DNA from: Kocuria sp.
GTDB taxonomy: Bacteria > Actinomycetota > Actinomycetes > Actinomycetales > Micrococcaceae
Assembly: GCA_030454085.1 (NCBI GenBank)
Contig: JAKDJD010000008.1
Coordinates: 22,808 to 86,807 of the forward strand
Length of the DNA stretch: 64,000 nt
Reading direction: 5' to 3'
Below the pieces are notes generated by a model that saw nothing but the letters and a program-made list of their open reading frames with translations, had not been told where the DNA came from and did no database searches. Below are positions 43,663 to 52,019 of this stretch, piece after piece (positions within the stretch are counted from its first letter, which is position 1; each line of letters starts with the position of its first letter). The position numbers and the translations under genes are program-made.

Positions 43663-44478
43663 TCAGTCTTCGATCTTGCCGATCGGTTCGCGCTTTTCGG
43701 CCTGGAATCTGTCTTCGGTGCGGCCGTAGGCCCAGTAGCCGGAGATCGAGATCTGCTCGCGCGGGATCTCGCGTTCCTTGAGGAGACGGCGCACCTGTTT
43801 GATCGATTCCCGCTCACCGTGGGCGAAGACGTCAACTTTGCCTTCGGGCCATTCCCGTTCGGTCATCAACGTGGCCAGCCGGTTCGGGTCGGCGCCTGCG
43901 CCCTCCTTGGCGTGCCACACGATCTCCAGGCCTTCCGGTGCGGTGATGTCCTGGCGGTCTTCGTCGTCGTCGAGAACGATGAAAGCGTACCCGCGGGCGT
44001 CGGACGGGAGGGCCTCGATGCCGGACGCGATCGCGGGCAGGGCCGACGCGTCGCCCGCGAAGAGATGCCAGTCCGCGGTGGGGTCCGGGGAATACTTGCC
44101 GCCGGGTCCCATCAGAAGCAACGGGTCACCGGGGGAGGCCGAAGCGGCCCAAGGTGCGGCGAGTCCCTCGGTCCCGTGGGTCACGAAGTCGATCGTCAGC
44201 CGGCCCGCCTCGTGGTCCACGGAACGGACGGTGTAAGTGCGGGTCACGGGGACGTCTTCGGGCGGCAGCGTCTCCCGCAGTTCCATCATGTCGAAGGGGG
44301 CCGTGAGATTCAGTTCGGGTTTCGCGAAAACGAGCTTGACGTATTGGTCCGTGCACCCGTTGTCCTCGAAGGAGGAGAACCCTTCCCCACCCAGAACGAG
44401 CCGAACCATATGAGGGGTGAGTTCGCGGCGTTCGAGGACCTCGAGGACGGTTTGGGGTTTGCGCTTGGGCGATGGCAT
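43663..44478 (-). CDS. Siderophore-interacting protein (FAD ferric-siderophore reductase, ViuB-like)
   Basis: A 271-residue cytoplasmic flavoprotein. The N-terminal FAD-binding barrel has VTRTYTVRSVD, and the C-terminal SIP domain contains LFAGDASALPAIASGIEAL and the family end SISGYWAYGRTED. It releases iron from imported ferric siderophores by reduction. A DtxR/IdeR-type iron box lies 18 bases upstream of ATG 44478, so iron repression is expected. It is functionally unrelated to the surrounding inositol genes. Confidence 0.93.
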   Translation of the reverse strand: MPSPKRKPQTVLEVLERRELTPHMVRLVLGGEGFSSFEDNGCTDQYVKLVFAKPELNLTAPFDMMELRETLPPEDVPVTRTYTVRSVDHEAGRLTIDFVTHGTEGLAAPWAASASPGDPLLLMGPGGKYSPDPTADWHLFAGDASALPAIASGIEALPSDARGYAFIVLDDDEDRQDITAPEGLEIVWHAKEGAGADPNRLATLMTEREWPEGKVDVFAHGERESIKQVRRLLKEREIPREQISISGYWAYGRTEDRFQAEKREPIGKIED

Positions 44479-44495
44479 AAGGCTCCGATCCGCAG

Positions 44496-44514
44496 TTTGC
44501 TTAGGCTTACCTCA
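44496..44514 (-). promoter_or_regulatory. DtxR/IdeR-type iron box upstream of the siderophore-interacting protein
   Basis: On the minus strand the site reads TGAGGTAAGCCTAAGCAAA and fits about 15 of 19 positions of the TWAGGTWAGSCTWACCTWA consensus. It overlaps the expected promoter. Iron-loaded DtxR would repress the gene. Confidence 0.7.
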
Positions 44515-44562
44515 CTCTATCTTTCGACGGTCTGCAGCCCAAAGGTCATGCCGCGAGCGGAA

Positions 44563-45312
44563 TTATATTAAGAGATAGACGGCGCCCAGGACCGTCACCA
44601 CGATCACGGCGAGGTCGAAGGTCTTCTGCTGAATCTTCTGTGCAGCCCACCGTCCGAAGAGGGCGCCCGCGACCACACCGGGAACCAGAATGAGGTCCAT
44701 GAGCAGCGTGTGCGAGGTGATGAGGCCGAGCCCGATCGATACGGGGAGCTTGAGTACATTCATGGTCGCAAAAAACCACGCGGCCGTGCCCAGAAAGGCA
44801 TTGACTGGGAAACGGGCCGCGAGGAAATACATGGACATGACGGGTCCGCCGGCATTCGCGACCATAGTCGTGAAGCCGCCCAGGGATCCGTAACCGGTGG
44901 CGGCTGCCCATGACGCGGATACGGGGTCATCCGTGATCCTGACTTTTTTCCTGCGTTGCCACAAGGTCAGTCCCATCAGCATCAGCAGCAGTATGCCGAT
45001 CACGCGCTGGACCACCGCGTCACCGGCGAATGCCAGGAACACGCCGCCGATCGCCAGGCCGATCAGAACCGCGGGAATCATGCGCACCAGAGTCGGCCAG
45101 TCGGCGTGTCGGCGATAGGTCCACAGGGCGAATGCGTCACCGACGAGCAAAAGGACCAGCAGTGCCCCCGTGGACGGTTTCGCGGGCAGTACCGCCGCGA
45201 AGATTGCTACGGCGAGCGTGTTGATCCCTGGGAGCGCAGTCTTGGAGAACCCCACCAATGCGGCGGCCAGGGCCAGGCCGGTCCAAGCGAGCCAGGTCAA
45301 TTCGGGTAGCAC
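44563..45312 (-). CDS. TauE/SafE-family membrane permease
   Basis: A 249-residue protein with about eight hydrophobic helices. LVGFSKTALPGI near the N-terminus and GGFTTMVANAGGPVMSMYFL in the second half are the TauE/SafE (DUF81) signature. The family exports sulfite, sulfonates or other organic anions. It starts 6 bases after the iolB stop, so it shares the gntR-iolB transcript and may export an acidic by-product of inositol breakdown. That role is inference. Confidence 0.88.
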   Translation of the reverse strand: MLPELTWLAWTGLALAAALVGFSKTALPGINTLAVAIFAAVLPAKPSTGALLVLLLVGDAFALWTYRRHADWPTLVRMIPAVLIGLAIGGVFLAFAGDAVVQRVIGILLLMLMGLTLWQRRKKVRITDDPVSASWAAATGYGSLGGFTTMVANAGGPVMSMYFLAARFPVNAFLGTAAWFFATMNVLKLPVSIGLGLITSHTLLMDLILVPGVVAGALFGRWAAQKIQQKTFDLAVIVVTVLGAVYLLI

Positions 45313-45318
45313 GGTTGC

Positions 45319-46209
45319 TTAGCTGCCGAAAGGCAGACGTGAGTCGATCTCCTGCTCGTCCCACTGCTGACGGACCCAGCCGTGGTGGGGGTCGTCGCTG
45401 ATGAGCCATTTGCGGACCGGCCCCGGGCCGGCCATCACGTTGAGGTAGTAGAGGTCGTATCCGGGAGGGGCCATGGCTGGGCCGTGCCAGCCGTACGGGA
45501 CCAGGACTACGTCGCCGGTCCGCACCTCAGCGTTGACATTGATGGGTCGATCGTCGGACGCGTAGACGCGTTGGTAACCGATCGCATCGGTGGCTTCCTT
45601 CGGTGCATCCGGGGTCACCCGCGTTTCGAAGTAGTAGATCTCCTCGAGTCGGGTCTCCTCGCCTTCCTTCTCCTCGTCGTGCTTGTGCGGAGGGTAGGAG
45701 GACCAGTTGCCCGCGGGTGTCAGAACCTCGCACACGATGAAACGGTCCGCTTCGAGCGCTGCGGGTGTGCCGAAGTTGCGCACCTCTCGGGAGCAGTTGC
45801 CGGCACCGCGCAGTTCGAGCGGTGCCTCGTCCTTGGTGATCAGCCGCGTCGGGAATTCGTTCGAAGCCGGTGCGGAAGCGATGGCCACACGGACCCCGGT
45901 CGCGCCGGAGAGCAGGACGGCCTTGTTGACGCCGGTATAGAGGACATCGGTGGGACCGTGGAAGACGGATTCCCGGCCGGAGAGCTCGTAGGTCCGGCCG
46001 TCGACCACGGCGGTTACGTCCCCGGACAGGGGAATGATGATGCGTTCTTCGGCCACGGCGTCCAGGGTGACGGTCTCGCCCGAGAGGGTCGCCGTCTTGA
46101 GGCCGGTGTGCTCCCAGCCCTCGATCTGCTGGGCCGAGTCGTAGGCGCCGAGGGAGACATCCCACGGACCGTCGGCCGCCTTGCCCAATGGATATACCCA
46201 ATTCGTCAT
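45319..46209 (-). CDS. iolB: 5-deoxy-glucuronate isomerase
   Basis: A 296-residue bicupin. The metal-binding motif SSYPPHKHD in the C-terminal cupin and YGWHGPAMAPPGYDLYYLNVMAGP near the end (see 20-base limit: key residues His-Gly-Pro and Tyr-Leu-Asn-Val-Met) are characteristic of IolB. It converts 5-deoxy-D-glucuronate, made by IolD, into 2-deoxy-5-keto-gluconate. The gene follows gntR on the minus strand, separate from iolD/E/G, and is likely controlled by the GntR operator at 47028. No iolC kinase follows. Confidence 0.94.
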   Translation of the reverse strand: MTNWVYPLGKAADGPWDVSLGAYDSAQQIEGWEHTGLKTATLSGETVTLDAVAEERIIIPLSGDVTAVVDGRTYELSGRESVFHGPTDVLYTGVNKAVLLSGATGVRVAIASAPASNEFPTRLITKDEAPLELRGAGNCSREVRNFGTPAALEADRFIVCEVLTPAGNWSSYPPHKHDEEKEGEETRLEEIYYFETRVTPDAPKEATDAIGYQRVYASDDRPINVNAEVRTGDVVLVPYGWHGPAMAPPGYDLYYLNVMAGPGPVRKWLISDDPHHGWVRQQWDEQEIDSRLPFGS

Positions 46210-46254
46210 GTGTGCATCCTTTCGAATGGTCTTCCGGATCGGAGGAATCTGTGG

Positions 46255-46992
46255 TCAGGCCGAGAGCGTCATCTCGAAGGAGTAGGAATCGGCGCGATAC
46301 ACATGCCGTCCTGTTTCCGCTCGACGGCCGATATCGTCCGTCGCGGTACGGGACATGGTCACCAGCGCGGAACCGGAGCTGGTCTGGAGCAACTGGGCCT
46401 GGTCGTTCGTCGCGACGGCCGCACCGATTTTCTGCTGGGCCAGCCTGAAATTGATGCCTTGCTGCCGCAGGAGCGTGTAGAGGCCTCGGCTCTCGAGGCC
46501 TTCCCGAGTCAACTCGGCGATCTCGATCGGAACCCAATTTTCCATGATCGCCAAGGGGGTCCCTGCCCGGTTGCGGACGCGCTTGAAGTAGTACACGGTC
46601 GAGCCCGGTTTCAGGTTGAGCCGGGCCGCGACGTCGTCCGGTGCCTCGATCTCCTCGAATTCCAGGACCTTGGTCGTGGGCTGGGCCCGGTCGTCATTCA
46701 GGTCCTCGTACAGCGAGGTCAATCCGACGGAGCGACGGATCTCCGAGGCGACCACCTGGGTCCCCACGCCGCGTTTGCGAACGAGAAGACCTGATCGAAC
46801 GAGCTCATCCATTGCCTTGCGCACCGTGGGGCGGGAGAGGTGGAGGTCCTTGGCCAGGGAGAGCTCATTGTCGAGCATCGTCCCGGGCGGAAGATTTCCT
46901 TCCGCGATGGCTGTTTCGATCCCGTGGACCAGCTGGTGGTACAGCGGCACGGGCGACGAGCGGTCGATCGTCACGTCGATAGATGCTGTCAT
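46255..46992 (-). CDS. GntR/HutC-family transcriptional regulator
   Basis: A 245-residue regulator. The N-terminal winged helix (residues about 10-75, with LSRPTVRKAMDELVRSGLL) precedes a UTRA ligand-binding domain (SVYYFKRVRNRAGTPLAIMEN, then the C-terminal strands). It begins 35 bases from the TTGTCAGGACAA palindrome in the divergent intergenic region, consistent with autoregulation and with control of iolB, the TauE-like permease and the sugar porter. The second palindrome at 11534 would add the Gfo/Idh pair to the regulon. The ligand is probably an inositol intermediate. Confidence 0.92.
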   Translation of the reverse strand: MTASIDVTIDRSSPVPLYHQLVHGIETAIAEGNLPPGTMLDNELSLAKDLHLSRPTVRKAMDELVRSGLLVRKRGVGTQVVASEIRRSVGLTSLYEDLNDDRAQPTTKVLEFEEIEAPDDVAARLNLKPGSTVYYFKRVRNRAGTPLAIMENWVPIEIAELTREGLESRGLYTLLRQQGINFRLAQQKIGAAVATNDQAQLLQTSSGSALVTMSRTATDDIGRRAETGRHVYRADSYSFEMTLSA

Positions 46993-47027
46993 GGTCTAGC
47001 TCCGTCGTTGGTTCCCGACTGTGTCCT

Positions 47028-47039
47028 TTGTCAGGACAA
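47028..47039. promoter_or_regulatory. GntR-type operator TTGTCAGGACAA
   Basis: Dyad between the divergent gntR and sugar-porter genes, identical to 11534-11545. The bases TGTCC (47022-47026) and GGACA (47034-47038) form an overlapping second inverted pair. Confidence 0.68.
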
Positions 47040-47208
47040 TAGGATTTGATCGTAGCACGCCGACTCGACGCGTGGCCTGAACAGCTCCTGCACCAGCCTT
47101 TGACCAGTACATTTCCACACTGTGACTCGGCGTATGAGGTCGAACATACTGCTTTGGAGTAGACATAAGAAGTCCCCCACGCACCCTGCCCCAGGAGGTC
47201 CTGCCGTG

Positions 47209-48636
47209 ATGTCTTCCCGTTCGGTATCGACACGAAGAAACGGGTCCGACGGCGCGGCGCCGCTCGAGAAGAAGATGACCGGACCCATGCGCCTGGCCGC
47301 GATGGTGCTCACGGTGGGCGGCCTCCTGTTCGGTTACGACACCGGGGTCATCAACGGTGCCCTGCCGTCCATGGCCGCAGACTTCTCGATGGACGAGAAG
47401 TACGAGGGGTTCGTGACCTCTGCTCTCCAGTTCGGCGCCATCTTCGGTGCAGTCTTCGGGGGTCGATTCTCGGACCGACATGGGAGGCATCGCACGGTTG
47501 TCCTGGTCGCCGCCCTGTTCACGGTCGGTGCCATCGGATCGGTCCTTTCGCCGCACTGGTGGGTCCTTTCCCTCTTTCGTGTGGTCCTGGGGCTGGCCGT
47601 CGGCGGAGCATCGGTGACCGTTCCCGTGTATCTGGCGGAACTCGCACCGACCCACCTGCGCGGAAGAATCATCTCGCAGAACGAGTTCATGGTGGTCTTC
47701 GGCCAGCTCCTGGCCTTCGCCTTCAATGCCGGAATCGCCGGGGTAGCCGACGCCGAGCAGGCCAGCACCTGGCGCTGGATGCTCGCGATCTGCATCGCCC
47801 CCGCCATCGCCCTGTGGGCCGGAATGATTGCGGTCCCGGAATCACCCCGCTGGCTGGCCAGGGGCGGACGGGTCGACGAAATGCTCGAGGTCCTGCGGAA
47901 AGTCCGGGAGCACGCGTTCACCTCCGTCGAGCTCGACGAGGTCAGGGAATTGGCCGAACGAGACGAGCAGGCGGCCCAGGGCACCGTGTCCGACCTCGTG
48001 CGGACCCCCTGGATTCGGCGGATCCTGGTGATCGGCGTCGGCATGGCGATCATCAACCAGATCTCAGGCATCAACGTGGTCCAGTACTACGGCGTCACGA
48101 TCCTGACCGACGCAGGATTCACCGGCAATACGGCGTTCGTGGTGAACCTGCTGATTGGGCTGGCGGGCGTCGTCGGCGTCGGCGTCGCGCTCGCGATCAT
48201 GACCCGGGTGCGGCGCAAGCTCATGCTCAGCACGGGCCTGACCGGGACCATCGTGATGCTCTCCCTGCTGGCCGCTACCTCCGTATTCATGAGCGATGAC
48301 GTCGTGGCCAAGCGGTGGATCGTCCTTTTCTCGATCGTCGTGTTCGTGGGGATCTCCCAGTGCGCGATCGGCACGATGACCTGGCTCTACATGTCCGAAA
48401 TTTTCCCGCTCACTGTGCGAGGGGCGGCCATGGGAATCAGCACCGGCGTCCAGTGGACAGTGAACTTCCTGGTCGCGCTGTTCTTCCCCCTGCTCTCCGC
48501 GGCGTGGGGGTTCGGCATGACCATCGCGGTCTTCGTGGTCTTGCAGATCGTGGCTCTCGCGTGGGTCCGACTCAAGGTTCCGGAAACCAAGGACAAGTCC
48601 CTCGAACGCATTGAACGAGAATTCCGGGACGCATAG
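47209..48636 (+). CDS. Sugar porter MFS transporter, probable myo-inositol uptake (IolT-like)
   Basis: A 475-residue, 12-helix major facilitator of the sugar porter family. GGLLFGYDTGVINGALPSM (helix 1), GRFSDRHGRHR (motif A), PESPRWLARGGR after helix 6 and NQISGINVVQYYG in helix 7 are signature motifs and closely resemble bacterial inositol transporters. AGGAGG lies 10 bases before ATG 47209; GTG 47206 directly before it is an equally good start. It is divergent from gntR and shares its operator. The substrate is inferred from context. Confidence 0.9.
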   Translation: MSSRSVSTRRNGSDGAAPLEKKMTGPMRLAAMVLTVGGLLFGYDTGVINGALPSMAADFSMDEKYEGFVTSALQFGAIFGAVFGGRFSDRHGRHRTVVLVAALFTVGAIGSVLSPHWWVLSLFRVVLGLAVGGASVTVPVYLAELAPTHLRGRIISQNEFMVVFGQLLAFAFNAGIAGVADAEQASTWRWMLAICIAPAIALWAGMIAVPESPRWLARGGRVDEMLEVLRKVREHAFTSVELDEVRELAERDEQAAQGTVSDLVRTPWIRRILVIGVGMAIINQISGINVVQYYGVTILTDAGFTGNTAFVVNLLIGLAGVVGVGVALAIMTRVRRKLMLSTGLTGTIVMLSLLAATSVFMSDDVVAKRWIVLFSIVVFVGISQCAIGTMTWLYMSEIFPLTVRGAAMGISTGVQWTVNFLVALFFPLLSAAWGFGMTIAVFVVLQIVALAWVRLKVPETKDKSLERIEREFRDA

Positions 48637-48741
48637 ACCGGGCTGGGACGGGGCCACGAGGAGGAGCGGAGCGAGTAACGTGGGGCAGACGGCGCGCGGG
48701 GCAGCGAGGCCCCGGCCTGCGAACCACAACAGGAGGTCTTT

Positions 48742-49362
48742 GTGAGGCTTTGGTCCCTTCACCCGTCCTACCTGGACGCCAAAGGGCTCGTTGCCGCCTG
48801 GCGTGAGGCCCTGCTGGCGCAGAAGGTCCTCGCGGGAGCGACCCACGGGTACCGTCAGCACCCGCAGTTGGTCCGGTTCAGGGGCACGGACGAGCCCCGG
48901 GCGGCGATGTCCGCTTTCCTCCGCGGTATCCATCGGGAAGCCACCGCACGCGGATACAAGTTCGACGTCGAGAAGATCATCCGGGGACCTCTCCTGGCCG
49001 GGGAGACCGAGCTCGCCGAGCCGGGACCGGACTGGATCGACGTTCCCGAGAACGCTTCGTCTCCTGCCCCGGCGGCCGCGGCCGCGGGGGAGGACGCCGC
49101 CCCCGTGCGGGCACGTGCGGCCTCGGCTCCCGAAAGGGCACAGGCCACGACGGACACCCGGACCGTTCCTCTGATCCCCGTCCGCCAGGGGCAACTCGAC
49201 TACGAGGCGGAACTGCTGACCTTCAAATTGCGCCTGCGCGCACCGAAACTGGTCGCGCGGCTCGAAACCGACCTGAGAAACGCACGACTCGAGATCCATC
49301 CCCTGTTCACGACCGTCCCGGGCGGCATCGAACCCTGGGAGAAAGTGAGAGACGACCTATGA
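48742..49362 (+). CDS. pdg: Pyrimidine dimer DNA glycosylase/endonuclease V-type
   Basis: A 206-residue DNA repair enzyme. The N-terminus MRLWSLHPSYLDAKGLVAAW, followed by REALLAQKVLAG and YRQHPQLVRF, matches the UV endonuclease family known from Micrococcus luteus and phage T4. The enzyme cuts the glycosyl bond of UV-induced pyrimidine dimers and nicks the abasic site. After residue 110 there is an Ala-rich linker and a C-terminal tail with GQLDYEAELLTFKLRL. GTG 48742 has AGGAGG 8 bases upstream. It overlaps the next gene by 4 bases. Confidence 0.9.
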   Translation: MRLWSLHPSYLDAKGLVAAWREALLAQKVLAGATHGYRQHPQLVRFRGTDEPRAAMSAFLRGIHREATARGYKFDVEKIIRGPLLAGETELAEPGPDWIDVPENASSPAPAAAAAGEDAAPVRARAASAPERAQATTDTRTVPLIPVRQGQLDYEAELLTFKLRLRAPKLVARLETDLRNARLEIHPLFTTVPGGIEPWEKVRDDL

Positions 49363-50816
49363 GCACGTTTCGGAACACATCCGACATTACCCACCCACGT
49401 TCGGTCGTCACCGAATGGTATGCGAGCCCCGGCGCCGTCGTCCGGCTGAGTCCGCCCTGGAACACCAAGGTCCTCACGGAGCCGACGAACGGGCTCGACG
49501 TCGGCTCGGAGACGCAACTGCTGATGGGGGTGCAGTGGGCCGAAGGGCTCTTGCCAGGAAGCATCCCCGTGCGGCCGGGAACCCGTTGGACGGCGGAACA
49601 CACCCAGTACGCGCCCGGCCGGAGCTTCACCGACGAGATGAAGAAGGGTCCGTTGAAGTCCTGGACCCACCACCACGAATTCGCTGACGGAGGGCCGGGA
49701 AGCACGATCGTCTCCGACACGGTCACCTACGAGCTGCCGGGTGGATTGGACCGGAAGTTCTCCTTCGGCGCGACCGCGTTCGAGAAGGAACTCGACCGAG
49801 TCTTCGCCTTCCGAACCGATCAGACGCAGGCGGACCTCGACTTCGCTTCCTTCCTGGACGACGTCCGCACCCGAGCAGGGGCCGCGGCCGGAACGCTGAC
49901 CGTGGCCGTCGCGGGAGCCTCCGGAATGGTGGGGACCCAGGTCTCCGCGCTCTTGCGTGCGGCCGGACACAGGGTCCTGCACCTCAGGCGGCGCAATGGG
50001 TTCAGCGGAACCATCGGGTCGGACGAGATCGCCTGGGACCCGGACCAGCACAGGTTGGACCCCCAAACGCTCGTCGGCGTCGACGCCGTGATCAACCTTG
50101 CCGGCGCGGCAATCGCCGGACCCTTCACGGACAAGCATCGTCGCGCGGTGCTGGAGTCCCGCCTCAACAGCACCGAAACGATCGTCGCCGCGATGCGCGA
50201 GGTCGCCGACAACGGCGGGCCCCGGACCCTGGTCAACGCATCGGCCAGCGGATACTACGGGCACGACGCCGACGTCGTCACCGAGAACGACGGTCCCGGC
50301 GAAGATTTCCTCGCCGACGTCTGCACCCAGTGGGAAGCGGCCGCCCTGAAAGCCGAAGACTTCGGCACACGCGTGGTCCTGGTCAGGACGGGTCTTGTTC
50401 TCAGCTCATCGGGTGGCCTCCTGGCCGCGCAACTGCCGCTGTACTTCGCGGGCGCAGGAGGGCCGCTCGGTGGCGGCGACCAGTGGCAGCCCTGGATCAG
50501 CCTCGAGGATCTCGCGCAGATTTACGCCTTCGCCGTCGCCGACCCCCAGGTGAACGGTCCGCTTAACGCGGCGGCGCCCCACCCGGTGCGGCAGAAGGAA
50601 TTCGCGAAGACCCTCGCCTCGATCCTGCATCGTCCGAGCGCGGTGCCCACGCCCAGGCAGGCCCCCGGCCTCCTTCTCGGGAAGCAGGGCGCTCGCGAAC
50701 TCGCGCTGAGCTCGGCCGCGTTGGTGCCCCGGGTCTTGGAGAACCGCGGGTACACGTTCCGATTCGACCAACTGGAGTCAGCGCTCCGACACACACTGGG
50801 AAGGACGGCTCATTGA
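49359..50816 (+). CDS. TIGR01777-family epimerase with N-terminal SRPBCC domain
   Basis: A 485-residue two-domain protein. Residues 1-165 look like an SRPBCC/polyketide-cyclase-like domain (LLMGVQWAEGLLPG, GPLKSWTHHHEF). From about residue 183 comes an NAD-binding epimerase domain (VAGASGMVGTQV, DAVINLAGAAIAGPFT, ASGYYG) that ends with the DUF1731 segment (RVLENRGYTFRF). This fusion is common in actinobacteria; relatives are called SulA/YfcH-like and have no firmly known reaction. It overlaps both neighbours by 4 bases, forming a pdg-epimerase-rarD operon. Confidence 0.9.
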   Translation: MSTFRNTSDITHPRSVVTEWYASPGAVVRLSPPWNTKVLTEPTNGLDVGSETQLLMGVQWAEGLLPGSIPVRPGTRWTAEHTQYAPGRSFTDEMKKGPLKSWTHHHEFADGGPGSTIVSDTVTYELPGGLDRKFSFGATAFEKELDRVFAFRTDQTQADLDFASFLDDVRTRAGAAAGTLTVAVAGASGMVGTQVSALLRAAGHRVLHLRRRNGFSGTIGSDEIAWDPDQHRLDPQTLVGVDAVINLAGAAIAGPFTDKHRRAVLESRLNSTETIVAAMREVADNGGPRTLVNASASGYYGHDADVVTENDGPGEDFLADVCTQWEAAALKAEDFGTRVVLVRTGLVLSSSGGLLAAQLPLYFAGAGGPLGGGDQWQPWISLEDLAQIYAFAVADPQVNGPLNAAAPHPVRQKEFAKTLASILHRPSAVPTPRQAPGLLLGKQGARELALSSAALVPRVLENRGYTFRFDQLESALRHTLGRTAH

Positions 50817-51898
50817 CCCCATCGCACGAACCGTGCGGGAACCGGCCGTCATCCGAAGGCCTCCCGGGCGGCGATGCCCCTGACTCCACGGCGTCGCCCA
50901 ACGAGCCCGCCACGATCACCGGAGCGCTGCCCGAAGTCATCGTCTCGGACGAAACGGACGCACCCAAGGCGACCAACAACCTGAGGACCGGCTTCATCCT
51001 CGCGTTCGTCTCCTATGGGCTCTGGGGGTTTCTGCCTCTCTACTTCGCGGCGATCAAACCGACCGGGGCATTCGAGATCCTTGGATGGCGCATCTTCTTC
51101 TCGTTGATCCTGTGCGCCCTCTTGGTGACCGTGACGCGCTCCTGGGGCAAGGTCGCGGCCGTGTTCCGGAACAAGCGGGTCAATTTCACGCTCGGTCTGG
51201 CCGGCGGGATCGTGTCCATCAACTGGCTGGTCTACATCATCGCGACGACGACCGGGCACGTCCTGGAGGCTTCGCTCGGATACTTCATCAACCCCGTCGC
51301 GACGATCGTCCTCGGGGTCTTCGTGTTGCACGAAAAGCTTCGTCGGCTCCAGTGGGCGGCGGTGGGTGTCAGCCTCGTCGCCATCGTGGTTCTGAGTGTG
51401 GAGTACGGCGCGTTGCCCTGGATGTCCCTGGTGATCGCGGGCAGCTTCGCGCTTTATGGGCTCGTCAAGAAGAACGTCGGTGGTCGCGTTGACTCCCTCA
51501 GCGGGTTGACCTTCGAGACCGCGTGGTTGTTCATTCCGGCCGTCGTCGTGCTGGTCCTGGTCCACACCGTGGGCGGAGGACTTGCCTTCGGCCATATCGG
51601 CGCCCTGCGCACGACCCTGCTGGTGGGCACCGGTGCGATGACCCTGGTGCCGCTGCTGACCTTCGCCGGTGCCGCGTCCCGACTTCCGTTGTCCTACGTG
51701 GGGATGGTCCAGTATTTCAACCCGATCATGCAGTTTCTGGCCGGGTACCTGTTGCTGGGGGAGGAAATGACCACGGGCCAATGGTTCGGCTTCGCCATCG
51801 TGTGGGTCGCGATCGTCCTGCTCATCATCGACGCCGCGCGGGCCGCACGGACGTATCGCCGGGCGGTGCGCCGCGCGAGGCAGGCCGGTGAATCCTGA
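50813..51898 (+). CDS. rarD: EamA-family transporter RarD
   Basis: A 361-residue protein with ten membrane helices and two EamA repeats, preceded by about 55 hydrophilic residues. FVSYGLWGFLPLYFAAIKPTG and VSINWLVYIIATTTGHVLEASLGYF are RarD signature sequences. The function is uncertain; RarD in E. coli was named for chloramphenicol sensitivity. TTG 50813 overlaps the upstream stop by 4 bases and has GGAAGGA before it. A later start would remove the variable N-terminal extension, but no better candidate was seen. Confidence 0.9.
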   Translation: MTPSHEPCGNRPSSEGLPGGDAPDSTASPNEPATITGALPEVIVSDETDAPKATNNLRTGFILAFVSYGLWGFLPLYFAAIKPTGAFEILGWRIFFSLILCALLVTVTRSWGKVAAVFRNKRVNFTLGLAGGIVSINWLVYIIATTTGHVLEASLGYFINPVATIVLGVFVLHEKLRRLQWAAVGVSLVAIVVLSVEYGALPWMSLVIAGSFALYGLVKKNVGGRVDSLSGLTFETAWLFIPAVVVLVLVHTVGGGLAFGHIGALRTTLLVGTGAMTLVPLLTFAGAASRLPLSYVGMVQYFNPIMQFLAGYLLLGEEMTTGQWFGFAIVWVAIVLLIIDAARAARTYRRAVRRARQAGES

Positions 51899-52019
51899 CC
51901 GTCCGGGTTCACGGATGGCTCGGCTCATGGGGGTCTGTGTCTGGGGCCACTGACTCTTTGGTACGATTTCGTCGCTGGCCTATCCCGGTCCAGCTCGACC
52001 GCCCCCTTGAGAGGCTCAC

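Noticed and set aside
47100..47128. TTGACC upstream of the sugar porter as a promoter -35
   Set aside because: No acceptable -10 at 16-18 bases spacing.
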